A DNA stretch of 10,576 bases. Origin: Actinomycetota bacterium (GTDB lineage Bacteria > Acidobacteriota > Blastocatellia > Chloracidobacteriales > Chloracidobacteriaceae). Under the pieces are notes generated by a model that was not told the DNA's origin, made no database searches, and saw only the letters and a list, made by a program, of their open reading frames with translations. A program made the position numbers and the translations under genes. Shown one piece after another: positions 1 through 8,739 of the stretch; within the stretch, counting starts at the first letter, position 1, and the number at the start of each line of letters is the position of its first letter. The stretch lies in assembly GCA_013298335.1 (NCBI GenBank), contig JAAFHI010000050.1, forward strand, positions 1 through 10,576, written 5' to 3'.

Positions 1-231
1 CACGGTCGAGAGCGTCTGCATTGTTACGCCCTGCGCGTCGCACTCGGTCAGCCGTGCGTCGGGGTCCCAGCAGTTGTCCTCGATTTCGCGGAAGAACCGG
101 TCGTCGATCATGATCCGCGCGCAGCGGTCGTTGACGTACTCCAGGCGCGGAAAGCCGCCGTAGCCGTACTTGTCCTTCAGGTTCTCCCAGTTCGGCGGGA
201 GAATGTGGGTGTGGAGGTCGAGTTTGTTCAT
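1..231 (-). CDS. nbaD: ACMS decarboxylase (2-amino-3-carboxymuconate-6-semialdehyde decarboxylase), N-terminal part, cut by window edge
   Basis: Only the first 77 codons lie in the window; the gene continues beyond base 1. The enzyme is a zinc-dependent amidohydrolase-superfamily decarboxylase. It removes a carboxylate from the ring-cleavage product of 3-hydroxyanthranilate, giving 2-aminomuconate semialdehyde and diverting flux from quinolinate and NAD synthesis. The reading begins MNKLDLHTHILPP, with the metal-binding HxH at His7 and His9. It then has YGYGGF (about 22-27), FFR ending at Arg48 (equivalent to the substrate-binding Arg47 of human ACMSD as I recall it), NCWDPDAR (about 53-60) and GVTMQTLSTV. 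All of these closely match the N terminus of animal and Pseudomonas ACMSD. The start is supported by a purine-rich AGGGAGGGGG seven bases upstream. It lies 68 bp downstream of the dioxygenase that makes its substrate, in the same direction, so an operon is likely. Confidence 0.93.
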   Translation of the reverse strand, partial: MNKLDLHTHILPPNWENLKDKYGYGGFPRLEYVNDRCARIMIDDRFFREIEDNCWDPDARLTECDAQGVTMQTLSTV

Positions 232-238
232 TCGGCAG

Positions 239-248
239 CCCCCTCCCT
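239..248 (-). promoter_or_regulatory. Shine-Dalgarno sequence of the ACMS decarboxylase gene
   Basis: Read on the minus strand the sequence is AGGGAGGGGG, ending 7 bases before the ATG at 231. It contains GGAGG at 10 bases spacing. It is the strongest ribosome binding site among the three closely spaced genes here and fixes the ACMSD start. Confidence 0.7.
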
Positions 249-251
249 GAC

Positions 252-293
252 GGTCGGGGTTCCATACGTTCCCGTGCCGGGAGGTCGGGGTTC
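252..293. repeat. Direct repeat GGTCGGGGTTC, two copies upstream of the ACMS decarboxylase gene
   Basis: The 11-mer GGTCGGGGTTC occurs at 252-262 and again at 283-293, a 31-bp period (about three helical turns), inside the 68-bp gap between the dioxygenase and the decarboxylase. The core TCGGGGTT appears a third time at 813-820, just upstream of the dioxygenase start. Seen in sequence; any regulatory role is inference. It could equally be a relic of the G/T-rich repeat found at 815-845. Confidence 0.5.
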
Positions 294-299
294 AAGGTA

Positions 300-803
300 T
301 TACGGCTGCATGACCGCGCCGCAGTGCGGGCAGGTCCGCGCTTCAATATCCGCCCAGAAGGCGTCGAAAACCGGCTTCAACTGGGTCGTGATGTCCGTGA
401 CATGCACCGTGACTTCATGAATCTGTTTGCGGCACTCGTCGCAGTACCACACGAACTTGTCGGGTTCGTGGCTTCCCCGGACGCGCTCGATGACGAGGCC
501 GATGGTGTTCGGACCGCGCTGCGGCGAGTGCGGCACGAAGGGCGGCAGCAGAAAAATGTCGCCCTCGCGGATGGGCAGGTCGCGATGCTGGCCGTCCTCC
601 ACGATCTTCAGCGTCATGTCGCCTTCGAGCTGGTAGAAGAATTCCTCGCCCGGATCGACGTGGTAATCCTTGCGCTGATTCGGCCCGCCGACGACCGTGA
701 TCATGAACTCGCGGTCCTTCCAGACCTGCGCGTTGCCGACCGGCGGCTTGAGCAGGTGGCGGTGTTCGTCAATCCATTGCCTGAAGTTGATGGTGGTGAG
801 CAT
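300..803 (-). CDS. nbaC: 3-hydroxyanthranilate 3,4-dioxygenase, rubredoxin-site bacterial type
   Basis: This 167-residue cupin dioxygenase opens the ring of 3-hydroxyanthranilate with O2 to give 2-amino-3-carboxymuconate semialdehyde. The catalytic iron ligands are His48, Glu54 and His92, in DYHVDPGEEFF (46-56) and PPFVPHSPQR (87-96). Their spacing is identical to His51/Glu57/His95 of the Cupriavidus (Ralstonia) metallidurans enzyme as I recall it. The substrate-binding Arg44, Arg96 and Glu106 also line up with that enzyme. The C-terminal CDEC (121-124) and CPHC (158-161) form the second, rubredoxin-like iron site typical of bacterial and fungal forms and absent from animal ones. The length is normal and all key residues are present. 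The start gives the expected N terminus, but no clear Shine-Dalgarno precedes it, so translation may depend on coupling or on an A-rich leader. Flanked by the deaminase (71 bp upstream) and ACMSD (68 bp downstream). Confidence 0.97.
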   Translation of the reverse strand: MLTTINFRQWIDEHRHLLKPPVGNAQVWKDREFMITVVGGPNQRKDYHVDPGEEFFYQLEGDMTLKIVEDGQHRDLPIREGDIFLLPPFVPHSPQRGPNTIGLVIERVRGSHEPDKFVWYCDECRKQIHEVTVHVTDITTQLKPVFDAFWADIEARTCPHCGAVMQP

Positions 804-814
804 GGCGGAAAATC

Positions 815-845
815 GGGGTTATGGGTTTTGGGTGATGGGTTCTGG
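815..845. repeat. Low-complexity GGGTT / ATGGGTT repeat between deaminase and dioxygenase genes
   Basis: The plus strand reads as irregular units GGGGTT, ATGGGTTTT, GGGTG, ATGGGTT, CTGG, with almost no C. It fills most of the 71-bp gap between the deaminase stop (875) and the dioxygenase start (803). It therefore lies in the leader of the dioxygenase on the minus strand, as C/A-rich RNA. Similar GGGTTTTGGGTT-type intergenic repeats occur in several environmental phyla, from general memory. It has no coding potential. Confidence 0.6.
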
Positions 846-874
846 AAAGAACCGGATGCCGATGCGAAAAGGTA

Positions 875-1297
875 CTACTCCGGTGCGACGGCGACGGCCT
901 TGATCTCAATCAGCAAGTGCGGATGCGGCAACTGATGCACCGCGACGGTCGTCCGCGCCGGGCCGGTCTCGGCGTTGAAGTAGGTATTGTAAACCTCGTT
1001 GTATCCCGCGTAATCCTCCATATCAACGAGAAAGACGCTGACTTCCACAAGGTGTTCGAGGTCGGCCCCGGCGGCGCGCAGGATTTCGCGGATGTTTTCG
1101 ATGACGGCCCTGGTCTGCGTCCGGATATCAAGGTCGAGCGTCCCGTCATCGTTGACGAGTGCGCCCTCGATGGTGTTGTCGGACCGCCGTGACGACGTGC
1201 CCGAAACGAAAATGAAGCCGTTGACCTTCCGCGCGTGCGGATATTGCGCCAGCGGTTTGGCGCGTTCACCAAGGTAGTAGGAAACGCCGTTCGACAT
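875..1297 (-). CDS. nbaF: 2-aminomuconate deaminase, RidA/YjgF family
   Basis: This 140-residue protein of the RidA (YjgF/YER057c/UK114) fold covers the whole domain. The conserved arginine is Arg115 in GPARTTVAV (112-120), corresponding to Arg105 of E. coli RidA, and the acidic Glu131 lies in LLIEIKAVA. The segment FVSGTSSRRSDNTIEGA (30-46) and an N terminus beginning with a Y-Y-L-G-like stretch are, in my memory, typical of the 2-aminomuconate deaminases NbaF and AmnD rather than of housekeeping RidA. The reaction would be hydrolytic loss of ammonia from 2-aminomuconate to 4-oxalocrotonate. Context supports this strongly, because the next two genes downstream are the 3-hydroxyanthranilate dioxygenase and ACMSD. 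It is probably the first gene of that transcription unit, since the neighbour upstream faces the other way. No obvious Shine-Dalgarno precedes the ATG. A general RidA imine deaminase is the alternative. Confidence 0.9.
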   Translation of the reverse strand: MSNGVSYYLGERAKPLAQYPHARKVNGFIFVSGTSSRRSDNTIEGALVNDDGTLDLDIRTQTRAVIENIREILRAAGADLEHLVEVSVFLVDMEDYAGYNEVYNTYFNAETGPARTTVAVHQLPHPHLLIEIKAVAVAPE

Positions 1298-1441
1298 TTT
1301 TGAGTATTCCAGTCAGGCAGGTTTGAAAGCTGCCGAACGATAAAGTCCGTTGGCTTCAGGCGCAACCGCCCGGATTGACCGGTTTTCCCGATCGGGGCAA
1401 GATGGGGCCGAATCAGATGATGTTTTATGGGAGAAACTGCA
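1298..1441. promoter_or_regulatory. Divergent intergenic promoter region between deaminase and Uma2 genes
   Basis: These 144 bp separate two genes pointing apart, so promoters for both should lie here. For the plus strand there is a fair -35 TTGACC at 1375-1380 with a weak -10 CAAGAT at 1398-1403 (17-bp spacer). The perfect palindrome CCCGATCGGG (1387-1396) sits in that spacer and could be an operator or chance. For the minus strand the best candidate is TTGCGC, 17 bp, TATCGT, read on the reverse strand at about 1335-1365, and it is weak. Presence of promoters is inferred from gene layout; the exact boxes are uncertain. Confidence 0.4.
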
Positions 1442-2107
1442 ATGTCCGCGCACCCGAACGCGATTCAAACCGGAGGCGTCCGGCCCGTGCTGCACCCGGA
1501 GGCCGTCGAGTACCCGGACAGCGACGGAAAGCCGATGTCCGACAACACGCTTCAGTTTCAATGGATCGTCACGCTCAAGGAAAATCTCGACACCCTGTTT
1601 CCCGATGATTTCGTCGCGGGCGATCTTTTGTGGTATCCGGTCGAGGGCAATCCGAAAATCAGACAGGCCCCCGACGTACTGGTTGCCATCGGACGGCCCA
1701 AAGGCTATCGCGGCTCCTACCAGCAATGGCGCGAGAACGGCATTGCGCCGCAGGTCGTGTTTGAAATTCTCTCGCCCGGCAACACGGCGCTTGAAATGGC
1801 GCGCAAGCAGGGCTTTTACGAGCGATACGGCGTCGAGGAGTTCTACATCTACGACCCCGACTCGAATGAACTGGCCGGGTGGATTCGAACCGGCGGGCTG
1901 CTGGATGAAGTCGAGGAAATGAACGGCTGGACCAGTCCGCGGCTGGGGATTCGGTTCGAACTCGGATCTGAAATATTGCGCGTCATCGCCCCAGACGGAA
2001 GCGAGTTTCAAACGTTCGCGGAAGTTACCCGGCGCGCAAAAGCGGCGGAGCAGGAAGTCGAACGCCTGCGCGAGCGTTTGCGGGCCCTCGGCGTGTCGGA
2101 TGTTTGA
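1442..2107 (+). CDS. Uma2-family (DUF820) putative restriction-endonuclease-fold protein
   Basis: This 221-residue protein of the Uma2/DUF820 type has a PD-(D/E)XK nuclease-like fold of unproven function. The expected core is visible: PDVLVAIG with Asp78, then VVFEILSPGN with Glu108 (103-112), then ARKQGFYERYGVEEFYIYDPD (120-140). The last segment is the usual Uma2 helix and strand following the active site. Residues 190-215 (EVTRRAKAAEQEVERLRERLRAL region) are a charged helix, probably a coiled coil, common at the C terminus of these proteins. ATG 1442 is chosen because GGGAGA ends seven bases before it. The in-frame ATG at 1427 would overlap that ribosome site and add only five residues. 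The gene stands alone on the plus strand and splits a minus-strand catabolic cluster, consistent with the wide copy-number variation of Uma2 genes in some phyla. No role in 3-hydroxyanthranilate catabolism is implied. Confidence 0.85.
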   Translation: MSAHPNAIQTGGVRPVLHPEAVEYPDSDGKPMSDNTLQFQWIVTLKENLDTLFPDDFVAGDLLWYPVEGNPKIRQAPDVLVAIGRPKGYRGSYQQWRENGIAPQVVFEILSPGNTALEMARKQGFYERYGVEEFYIYDPDSNELAGWIRTGGLLDEVEEMNGWTSPRLGIRFELGSEILRVIAPDGSEFQTFAEVTRRAKAAEQEVERLRERLRALGVSDV

Positions 2108-2154
2108 CCACTGTCATCCCTTCACCCGAACTTGAACTCTGGCGCGGGGGAATC

Positions 2155-2234
2155 TTCATCACAGAGACGCGGAGGTTTCGCAGAGGGCCACAGAGTTTTT
2201 TCTTCTCTGTGAAACTCTGTGCCTCTGTGGTGAA
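2155..2234. repeat. CACAGAG/CTCTGTG imperfect inverted-repeat element between convergent genes
   Basis: The outer arms TTCATCACAGAG (2155-2166) and CTCTGTGGTGAA (2223-2234) are complementary in 11 of 12 positions. An inner hairpin pairs CACAGAG (2189-2195) with CTCTGTG (2205-2211) around a T-rich 9-base loop. A further CTCTGTG is at 2215-2221 and a degenerate CGCAGAG at 2180-2186. The element lies between the 3' ends of the Uma2 gene (2107) and the dehydrogenase (2256, minus strand), where it could act as a bidirectional transcript end. It lacks a U-tract after the outer stem, so it is not a canonical rho-independent terminator. Short CACAGAG-type repeats are known from intergenic regions of several environmental phyla, from general memory. 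Confidence 0.7.
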
Positions 2235-2255
2235 AAATCTCTTGGTCTTTCTGGT

Positions 2256-3719
2256 TTACAGCTTTATGCAGATGTTTTTGATCTCCGAATAGAACTCCAG
2301 CGAATGGCGTCCGCCTTCGCGTCCGATGCCGCTCAGTTTCACGCCGCCGAAAGGTGTCCGCAGGTCGCGCAGGAACCAGCCGTTGACCCAGACGATGCCT
2401 GCTTCGATGCGCTTCGCGACGCGATGGGCGCGGGATAGATCGCTCGTCCAGACGGCGGCGCACAGGCCGTAATCGGTGTCGTTCGCCATCGCGATCACTT
2501 CATCCTCATCATCGAACGGCGTGACATGACAGACCGGTCCGAAGATTTCCTCCCGGACGCTCCGCGCCGTTTCCGGCAAGCCCGTCCACACGGTCGGCTC
2601 GACGAAACAGCCTGTATCGAAAGGCGAATCCATCTCCGGCACGCCGCCGCCCGCAATCACCGTCGCGCCTTCCTGCCGTGCCAGTTCATAGTAGGACAGC
2701 ACCTTTTCGCGGTGCGTCTTGGAAATCAGCGGGCCGATGGTGGTCTTCGAATCGTACGGATCGCCTGCCACCAGCTTGCGCGCTTCCTGCCCGAGTCGTT
2801 CCACGAAGCGTTCAAAAATCGACCGCGCCACATACACCCGTTCCGAACAGAGACAGACCTGGCCGCAGTTTGAAAAGGTCGAGCGCGCCGTGCCCGCGAC
2901 GGCCTTTTCGAAATCGGCGTCGGCGAAGACGATGGCCGGATTCTTGCCGCCCAGTTCGAATGAAAGATGTTTCACGCGCGCCGCGCTCGCCCGCATGATC
3001 GCCTGACCGGTGCGCGTCTCGCCCGTGAAGGTGAGCGCACGGACGCGCGGGTGCCGTACGAGAAAATCGCCCGCCGCGTTTTCGCCGAAACCATGAACCA
3101 CGTTGAACACGCCCGGCGGAATGCCCGCCGCGTTCATCGCTTCGCCGAGCAGCGTCGCCGTGCCGGGCGTTTCCTCCGACGGTTTCACCACGACTGCATT
3201 GCCCATCGCGAGCGCGGGCGCGACCTTCCACGTCAGCAGCAGCAGTGGCAGATTCCACGGACAGATCACGCCGACCACGCCGTGCGGCACGCGGACGCCG
3301 TAGTTCAACGCGCCCGCGCCGTCATCCGTATCCGTCTCGAAACACTCGGTCGAAAAACCACGCGCGAGGTCGGCGAAGATGCGGAAATTGGCCGCGCCGC
3401 GCGGGATATCCACGGAACAGGCGAGCGAACGCGGCTTGCCGGTGTCGGCGATTTCGGCGTCCACGAAGGCGTCGAAGCGTTTCTCGATTTCATCGGCCAC
3501 GCGCCGCAGCGCGGCCAGCCGGTCGGCCTGCGGCAGCTTTGCCCACGGCCCGCGCATGGCCGCCTCCGCCGCGTTGACGGCGCGGTCAACATCGTCGGCG
3601 TCGGCTTCCGAAACGTGCGCGACGACCGCGCCGGTCGCGGGGTTGATGTCTTCGAACGTCCGGCCTGACGCGGCCTCGACGTATTCGCCATTGATGAAGA
3701 GTTTGTATGCAGTGGTCAT
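2256..3719 (-). CDS. nbaE: 2-aminomuconate-6-semialdehyde dehydrogenase (aldehyde dehydrogenase family, HMSDH-like)
   Basis: This full-length 487-residue NAD-dependent aldehyde dehydrogenase would oxidise 2-aminomuconate semialdehyde to 2-aminomuconate. The N-terminal NAD domain carries CPWNLPLL with Asn156, KPSEETPG (179-186), FTGETRTG (231-238) and the general base Glu255 in FELGGKNPA. The nucleophile is Cys289 in NCGQVCLCSERV. The end has WFLRDLRTPFGGVKLSGIGREGG (about 448-470), a block shared with 2-hydroxymuconate semialdehyde dehydrogenases. Asn156, Glu255, Cys289, Arg107 and Arg451 are each 13 lower than Asn169, Glu268, Cys302, Arg120 and Arg464 of the P. fluorescens enzyme as I recall it. 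The catalytic and both substrate-carboxylate residues therefore appear conserved. ATG 3719 gives the normal N terminus, MTTAYKLFINGEY; a start at 3821 would add a junk extension inside the kinase gene. The start is 7 bp past the kinase stop with no clear Shine-Dalgarno, suggesting coupling. A 2-hydroxymuconate semialdehyde substrate is the alternative. Confidence 0.93.
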   Translation of the reverse strand: MTTAYKLFINGEYVEAASGRTFEDINPATGAVVAHVSEADADDVDRAVNAAEAAMRGPWAKLPQADRLAALRRVADEIEKRFDAFVDAEIADTGKPRSLACSVDIPRGAANFRIFADLARGFSTECFETDTDDGAGALNYGVRVPHGVVGVICPWNLPLLLLTWKVAPALAMGNAVVVKPSEETPGTATLLGEAMNAAGIPPGVFNVVHGFGENAAGDFLVRHPRVRALTFTGETRTGQAIMRASAARVKHLSFELGGKNPAIVFADADFEKAVAGTARSTFSNCGQVCLCSERVYVARSIFERFVERLGQEARKLVAGDPYDSKTTIGPLISKTHREKVLSYYELARQEGATVIAGGGVPEMDSPFDTGCFVEPTVWTGLPETARSVREEIFGPVCHVTPFDDEDEVIAMANDTDYGLCAAVWTSDLSRAHRVAKRIEAGIVWVNGWFLRDLRTPFGGVKLSGIGREGGRHSLEFYSEIKNICIKL

Positions 3720-3726
3720 GGGTTTT

Positions 3727-4635
3727 TTATGAAGGGACGATAACCGTGAGCGCATTTGGCAGCGCCTCGAAGTGCATCGGCAGCTTGTCGAGCAGTTCGC
3801 CGTCCACCTGCGCCCAGACATCTTCGGTCGCGGCGGGGCGGACGTTGACCGACGTGGCCTGAATGGTCACGACGTCGCCGAGCAGGTTGGGTTTGCCGAG
3901 CAGGGCGGCGAGGGCGTGCGGAGCGTATTCGATGCCGAAGTGGTTTTTTGGAAAGACGCTCACTTCAAAGGTCGGAGATGAAATGTCGGCCTTGGGCGTC
4001 AGGCTGAATCCGCCGCCGTAGCCGTGCGAGTTGCCGATGACCGCGAAACAGCTTTCGTAGGTCTGACCATTCGCCTCGACTGTGAATGGCGTCGTGCGTC
4101 CGACGAGTTGTTCGATGCCCGCCACGAGGTAGGCTCCTTCGCCGATTTTCTTCTTCAGATTCGCGCGGACGTTGCGCACCATCGTTGCGTCGAGGCCGAT
4201 GCCCGCCATCAGGAAGAAATACCGCGTGATGCCCGCCCCGTATTCGACCCGCCCAATGGTGATGCGGCGCTCGATGCCCGCCGCGACCATATCGGCGTTG
4301 GCCGCCAAATCGGTTGGAATTTTCAAATCGTGGGCAAGCACATTGGCAGTGCCGCCAGGCAGAATCGCGAGCGGCACGGTCGTTCCCACCATGCCCTGAA
4401 GAATTTCATTGAGCGTCCCGTCGCCGCCGTTGCCGATGACCAGACCGACGCCGGAGGCAACCGCCTGCCGCGCGAGATCGGTGGCCGCGCCGGGCGCGGT
4501 CGTGGGCGCGAGTTCGGCACGGATACCCCGCGCGGCCAGCAACCGCGCGTATTCGGTGACTTCCGCCGTGCGGTCGCGCTTGCGATGCGCGCCGGAACGG
4601 GGATTGAAGATGACGACAGCGGTACGATCGGTCAT
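3727..4635 (-). CDS. Diacylglycerol/sphingosine kinase-like lipid kinase, YegS/BmrU family
   Basis: This 302-residue, complete kinase has the DAGK catalytic fold and would phosphorylate a lipid hydroxyl, such as diacylglycerol, with ATP at the inner membrane face. Visible motifs are FNPRSG (10-15), GNGGDGTLNE (68-77, the nucleotide-binding GGDGT signature), LPGGTANVLAHDL (92-104) and the C-terminal AQVDGELL (about 275-282) typical of the family. The length is standard for YegS/BmrU proteins. The start is supported by GAGGT six bases upstream (4642-4646, minus strand). It is the first gene of its unit and is followed after only 7 bp by the aldehyde dehydrogenase, so the two are probably co-transcribed. 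I know of no functional link between the two activities. The natural lipid substrate cannot be told from sequence. Confidence 0.92.
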   Translation of the reverse strand: MTDRTAVVIFNPRSGAHRKRDRTAEVTEYARLLAARGIRAELAPTTAPGAATDLARQAVASGVGLVIGNGGDGTLNEILQGMVGTTVPLAILPGGTANVLAHDLKIPTDLAANADMVAAGIERRITIGRVEYGAGITRYFFLMAGIGLDATMVRNVRANLKKKIGEGAYLVAGIEQLVGRTTPFTVEANGQTYESCFAVIGNSHGYGGGFSLTPKADISSPTFEVSVFPKNHFGIEYAPHALAALLGKPNLLGDVVTIQATSVNVRPAATEDVWAQVDGELLDKLPMHFEALPNALTVIVPS

Positions 4636-4641
4636 GCCGGG

Positions 4642-4646
4642 ACCTC
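4642..4646 (-). promoter_or_regulatory. Shine-Dalgarno sequence of the lipid kinase gene
   Basis: Read on the minus strand this is GAGGT, six bases before the ATG at 4635. It supports that start. Farther upstream, TTCACG, 18 bp, TATGCT is a weak minus-strand promoter candidate in the same 252-bp divergent gap. Confidence 0.55.
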
Positions 4647-4793
4647 GAATGGCTGGAATGAAAGTTGGCGGCGGCGAACCCGCCGGTGCGTTTTCCCATC
4701 GGAATCGGCGAGCATATCCGTTTGGCCTGCTTTCCGTGAAGTCGGTGAATGGACGAAGAATGATTCCATCCGTGCCAACGGGAGACGGACGGC

Positions 4794-4821
4794 TTGAAAC
4801 TTCCTGAAATCACTCTACAAT
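4794..4821 (+). promoter_or_regulatory. Sigma70-type promoter of the DUF2227-like membrane protein gene
   Basis: A -35 box TTGAAA (4794-4799) and a -10 box TACAAT (4816-4821) are separated by 16 bp. Each differs from consensus at only one position. Transcription would start near 4828, leaving a leader of about 60 bases before the ATG at 4888. It is the best promoter-like match I saw in the window and lies in a divergent gap where one is expected. Confidence 0.6.
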
Positions 4822-4887
4822 CCCCGAACTTCCAAGGGTTCTTACGCGGCAAGGGGAAATTCGACACGCGGGGAACTGTTTCATCCA

Positions 4888-5424
4888 ATGCCTTCCGGAA
4901 AAATTCATGATGTCGTGACTTACGTGCTGGCCGTGCCGACCGCGGTGGGATTTTTCTTTCTCACGCGCAATGCGGGGCTGGCCGCGCTCGGCACGGGCAT
5001 GATGGTGTTCGGCGGCCTGATGTTCGGCCCCGACCTCGACACGCACAGCCAGCAGTACACGCGCTGGGGTCTTTTCCGGTGGATATGGTTTCCCTACAAA
5101 AGATTTTTTCCGCATCGCTCGTCGTGGACGCATGGCCTGTTGTGGAGCACGCTCCTCCGGGTCCTTTATTTCACGACCGTCGTCACCCTGTTTCTGGCGC
5201 TCATGATGTACATCCAGAACGTCTTCGTTTTCGGCATGCCAGCCAACGGGGAACAGGCGCTGATGGTGATGCGGGAATCGTCGCGCCGCATGTCGCGGCT
5301 CTTCGCCGCCGCTGACCGCAAGCTGCTGCTCGTGACGTTCATCGGTCTCTGGTGGGGAGCGGCGACCCATACCATCAGCGATGTGCTCGGCAGCGCGCTC
5401 AAGAGCATGTTCAGGACGTTTTAA
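4888..5424 (+). CDS. DUF2227-like putative metal-binding integral membrane protein
   Basis: This 178-residue membrane protein has probable transmembrane helices at about 10-26, 29-46, 86-108 and 145-158. Conserved polar residues lie at the helix ends: GKIHD (His7, Asp8), FGPDLDTHS (Asp49, Asp51, His53), PHRSSWTHG (His76, His82) and ATHTISD (His161, Asp165). This distribution of His and Asp is characteristic of the DUF2227/YdjM-type membrane metal-dependent hydrolase-like proteins, often annotated simply as metal-binding protein. The conserved THG and HxxxD residues suggest a bound metal near the membrane surface. The reaction and substrate are unknown. It is probably transcribed alone from the promoter at 4794-4821. 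The ATG at 4888 gives the expected MPSGKIHD start, although the nearest purine run (GGGGA, 4870-4874) is somewhat far at 13 bases. Family assignment is from motif memory. Confidence 0.8.
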   Translation: MPSGKIHDVVTYVLAVPTAVGFFFLTRNAGLAALGTGMMVFGGLMFGPDLDTHSQQYTRWGLFRWIWFPYKRFFPHRSSWTHGLLWSTLLRVLYFTTVVTLFLALMMYIQNVFVFGMPANGEQALMVMRESSRRMSRLFAAADRKLLLVTFIGLWWGAATHTISDVLGSALKSMFRTF

Positions 5425-5534
5425 GCAGGTACGAAGAAGATCCGGGCGTTCACGAAACGCGATGACGACCTGGGTTCAAGCCCCGACGAATTTCCTTCAC
5501 CCTGAAATTTTTTCCACACTGGTGGTTCCAGGCA
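5425..5534 (+). other. Intergenic gap upstream of the Asp-box protein gene
   Basis: These 110 bp contain a small hairpin, GCGTT/AACGC (5446-5460, 5-base loop), with no T-run after it, and a T-arm-like GGGTTCAAGCCCC (5472-5484) that is not part of a tRNA. I see no convincing promoter boxes. The ribosome site for the next gene is probably GGTGG at 5521-5525, nine bases before ATG 5535. Confidence 0.4.
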
Positions 5535-8693
<3,159 letters not shown>

Positions 8694-8699
<6 letters not shown>

Positions 8700-8730
8700 T
8701 CAGCAGTCAGTGGCCAGTCGTCAGCTATCA
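8694..8730. repeat. GTCAG/CAGT low-complexity repeat spanning the Asp-box gene stop codon
   Basis: Short units CAGT, AGTCAG, CAGTCAG, CCAGTC, GTCAG and ATCAG follow each other from the last codons of the Asp-box gene through almost the whole 40-bp gap. The stop codon TAG at 8697-8699 is itself part of the repeat (CAGTAGTCAG). Similar CAGTCAGTGG-type runs are seen between genes in other environmental bacteria, from general memory. No protein would be encoded. Confidence 0.55.
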
Positions 8731-8739
8731 GGGGGATTT

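Noticed and set aside
1313..2011. 232-codon open frame on the minus strand
   Set aside because: It lies antisense to the Uma2 gene, which has clear family motifs and a ribosome site. The minus-strand translation shows no recognisable domain.
2189..2211. Rho-independent terminator at the inner CACAGAG/CTCTGTG hairpin
   Set aside because: The T-run is in the loop, not after the stem, and the stem is only seven base pairs, so it was kept as part of the repeat element only.
2967..3668. 233-codon open frame on the plus strand
   Set aside because: Antisense shadow of the aldehyde dehydrogenase, rich in Arg and His as expected from GC-rich reverse frames.
3720..3821. Upstream start for the aldehyde dehydrogenase adding 34 residues
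   Set aside because: The extension lies inside the kinase gene, has no family similarity and is Cys/Arg/Ser-rich. The ATG at 3719 gives the normal N terminus.
4024..4797. 257-codon open frame on the plus strand
   Set aside because: Mostly antisense to the lipid kinase, whose motifs and ribosome site are clear. Its tail crosses the promoter region of the next gene.
5472..5484. T-arm-like GGGTTCAAGCCCC, possible tRNA end or attachment site
   Set aside because: No D-arm, anticodon arm or acceptor stem can be built around it, and no integrase gene or duplicate copy is present.
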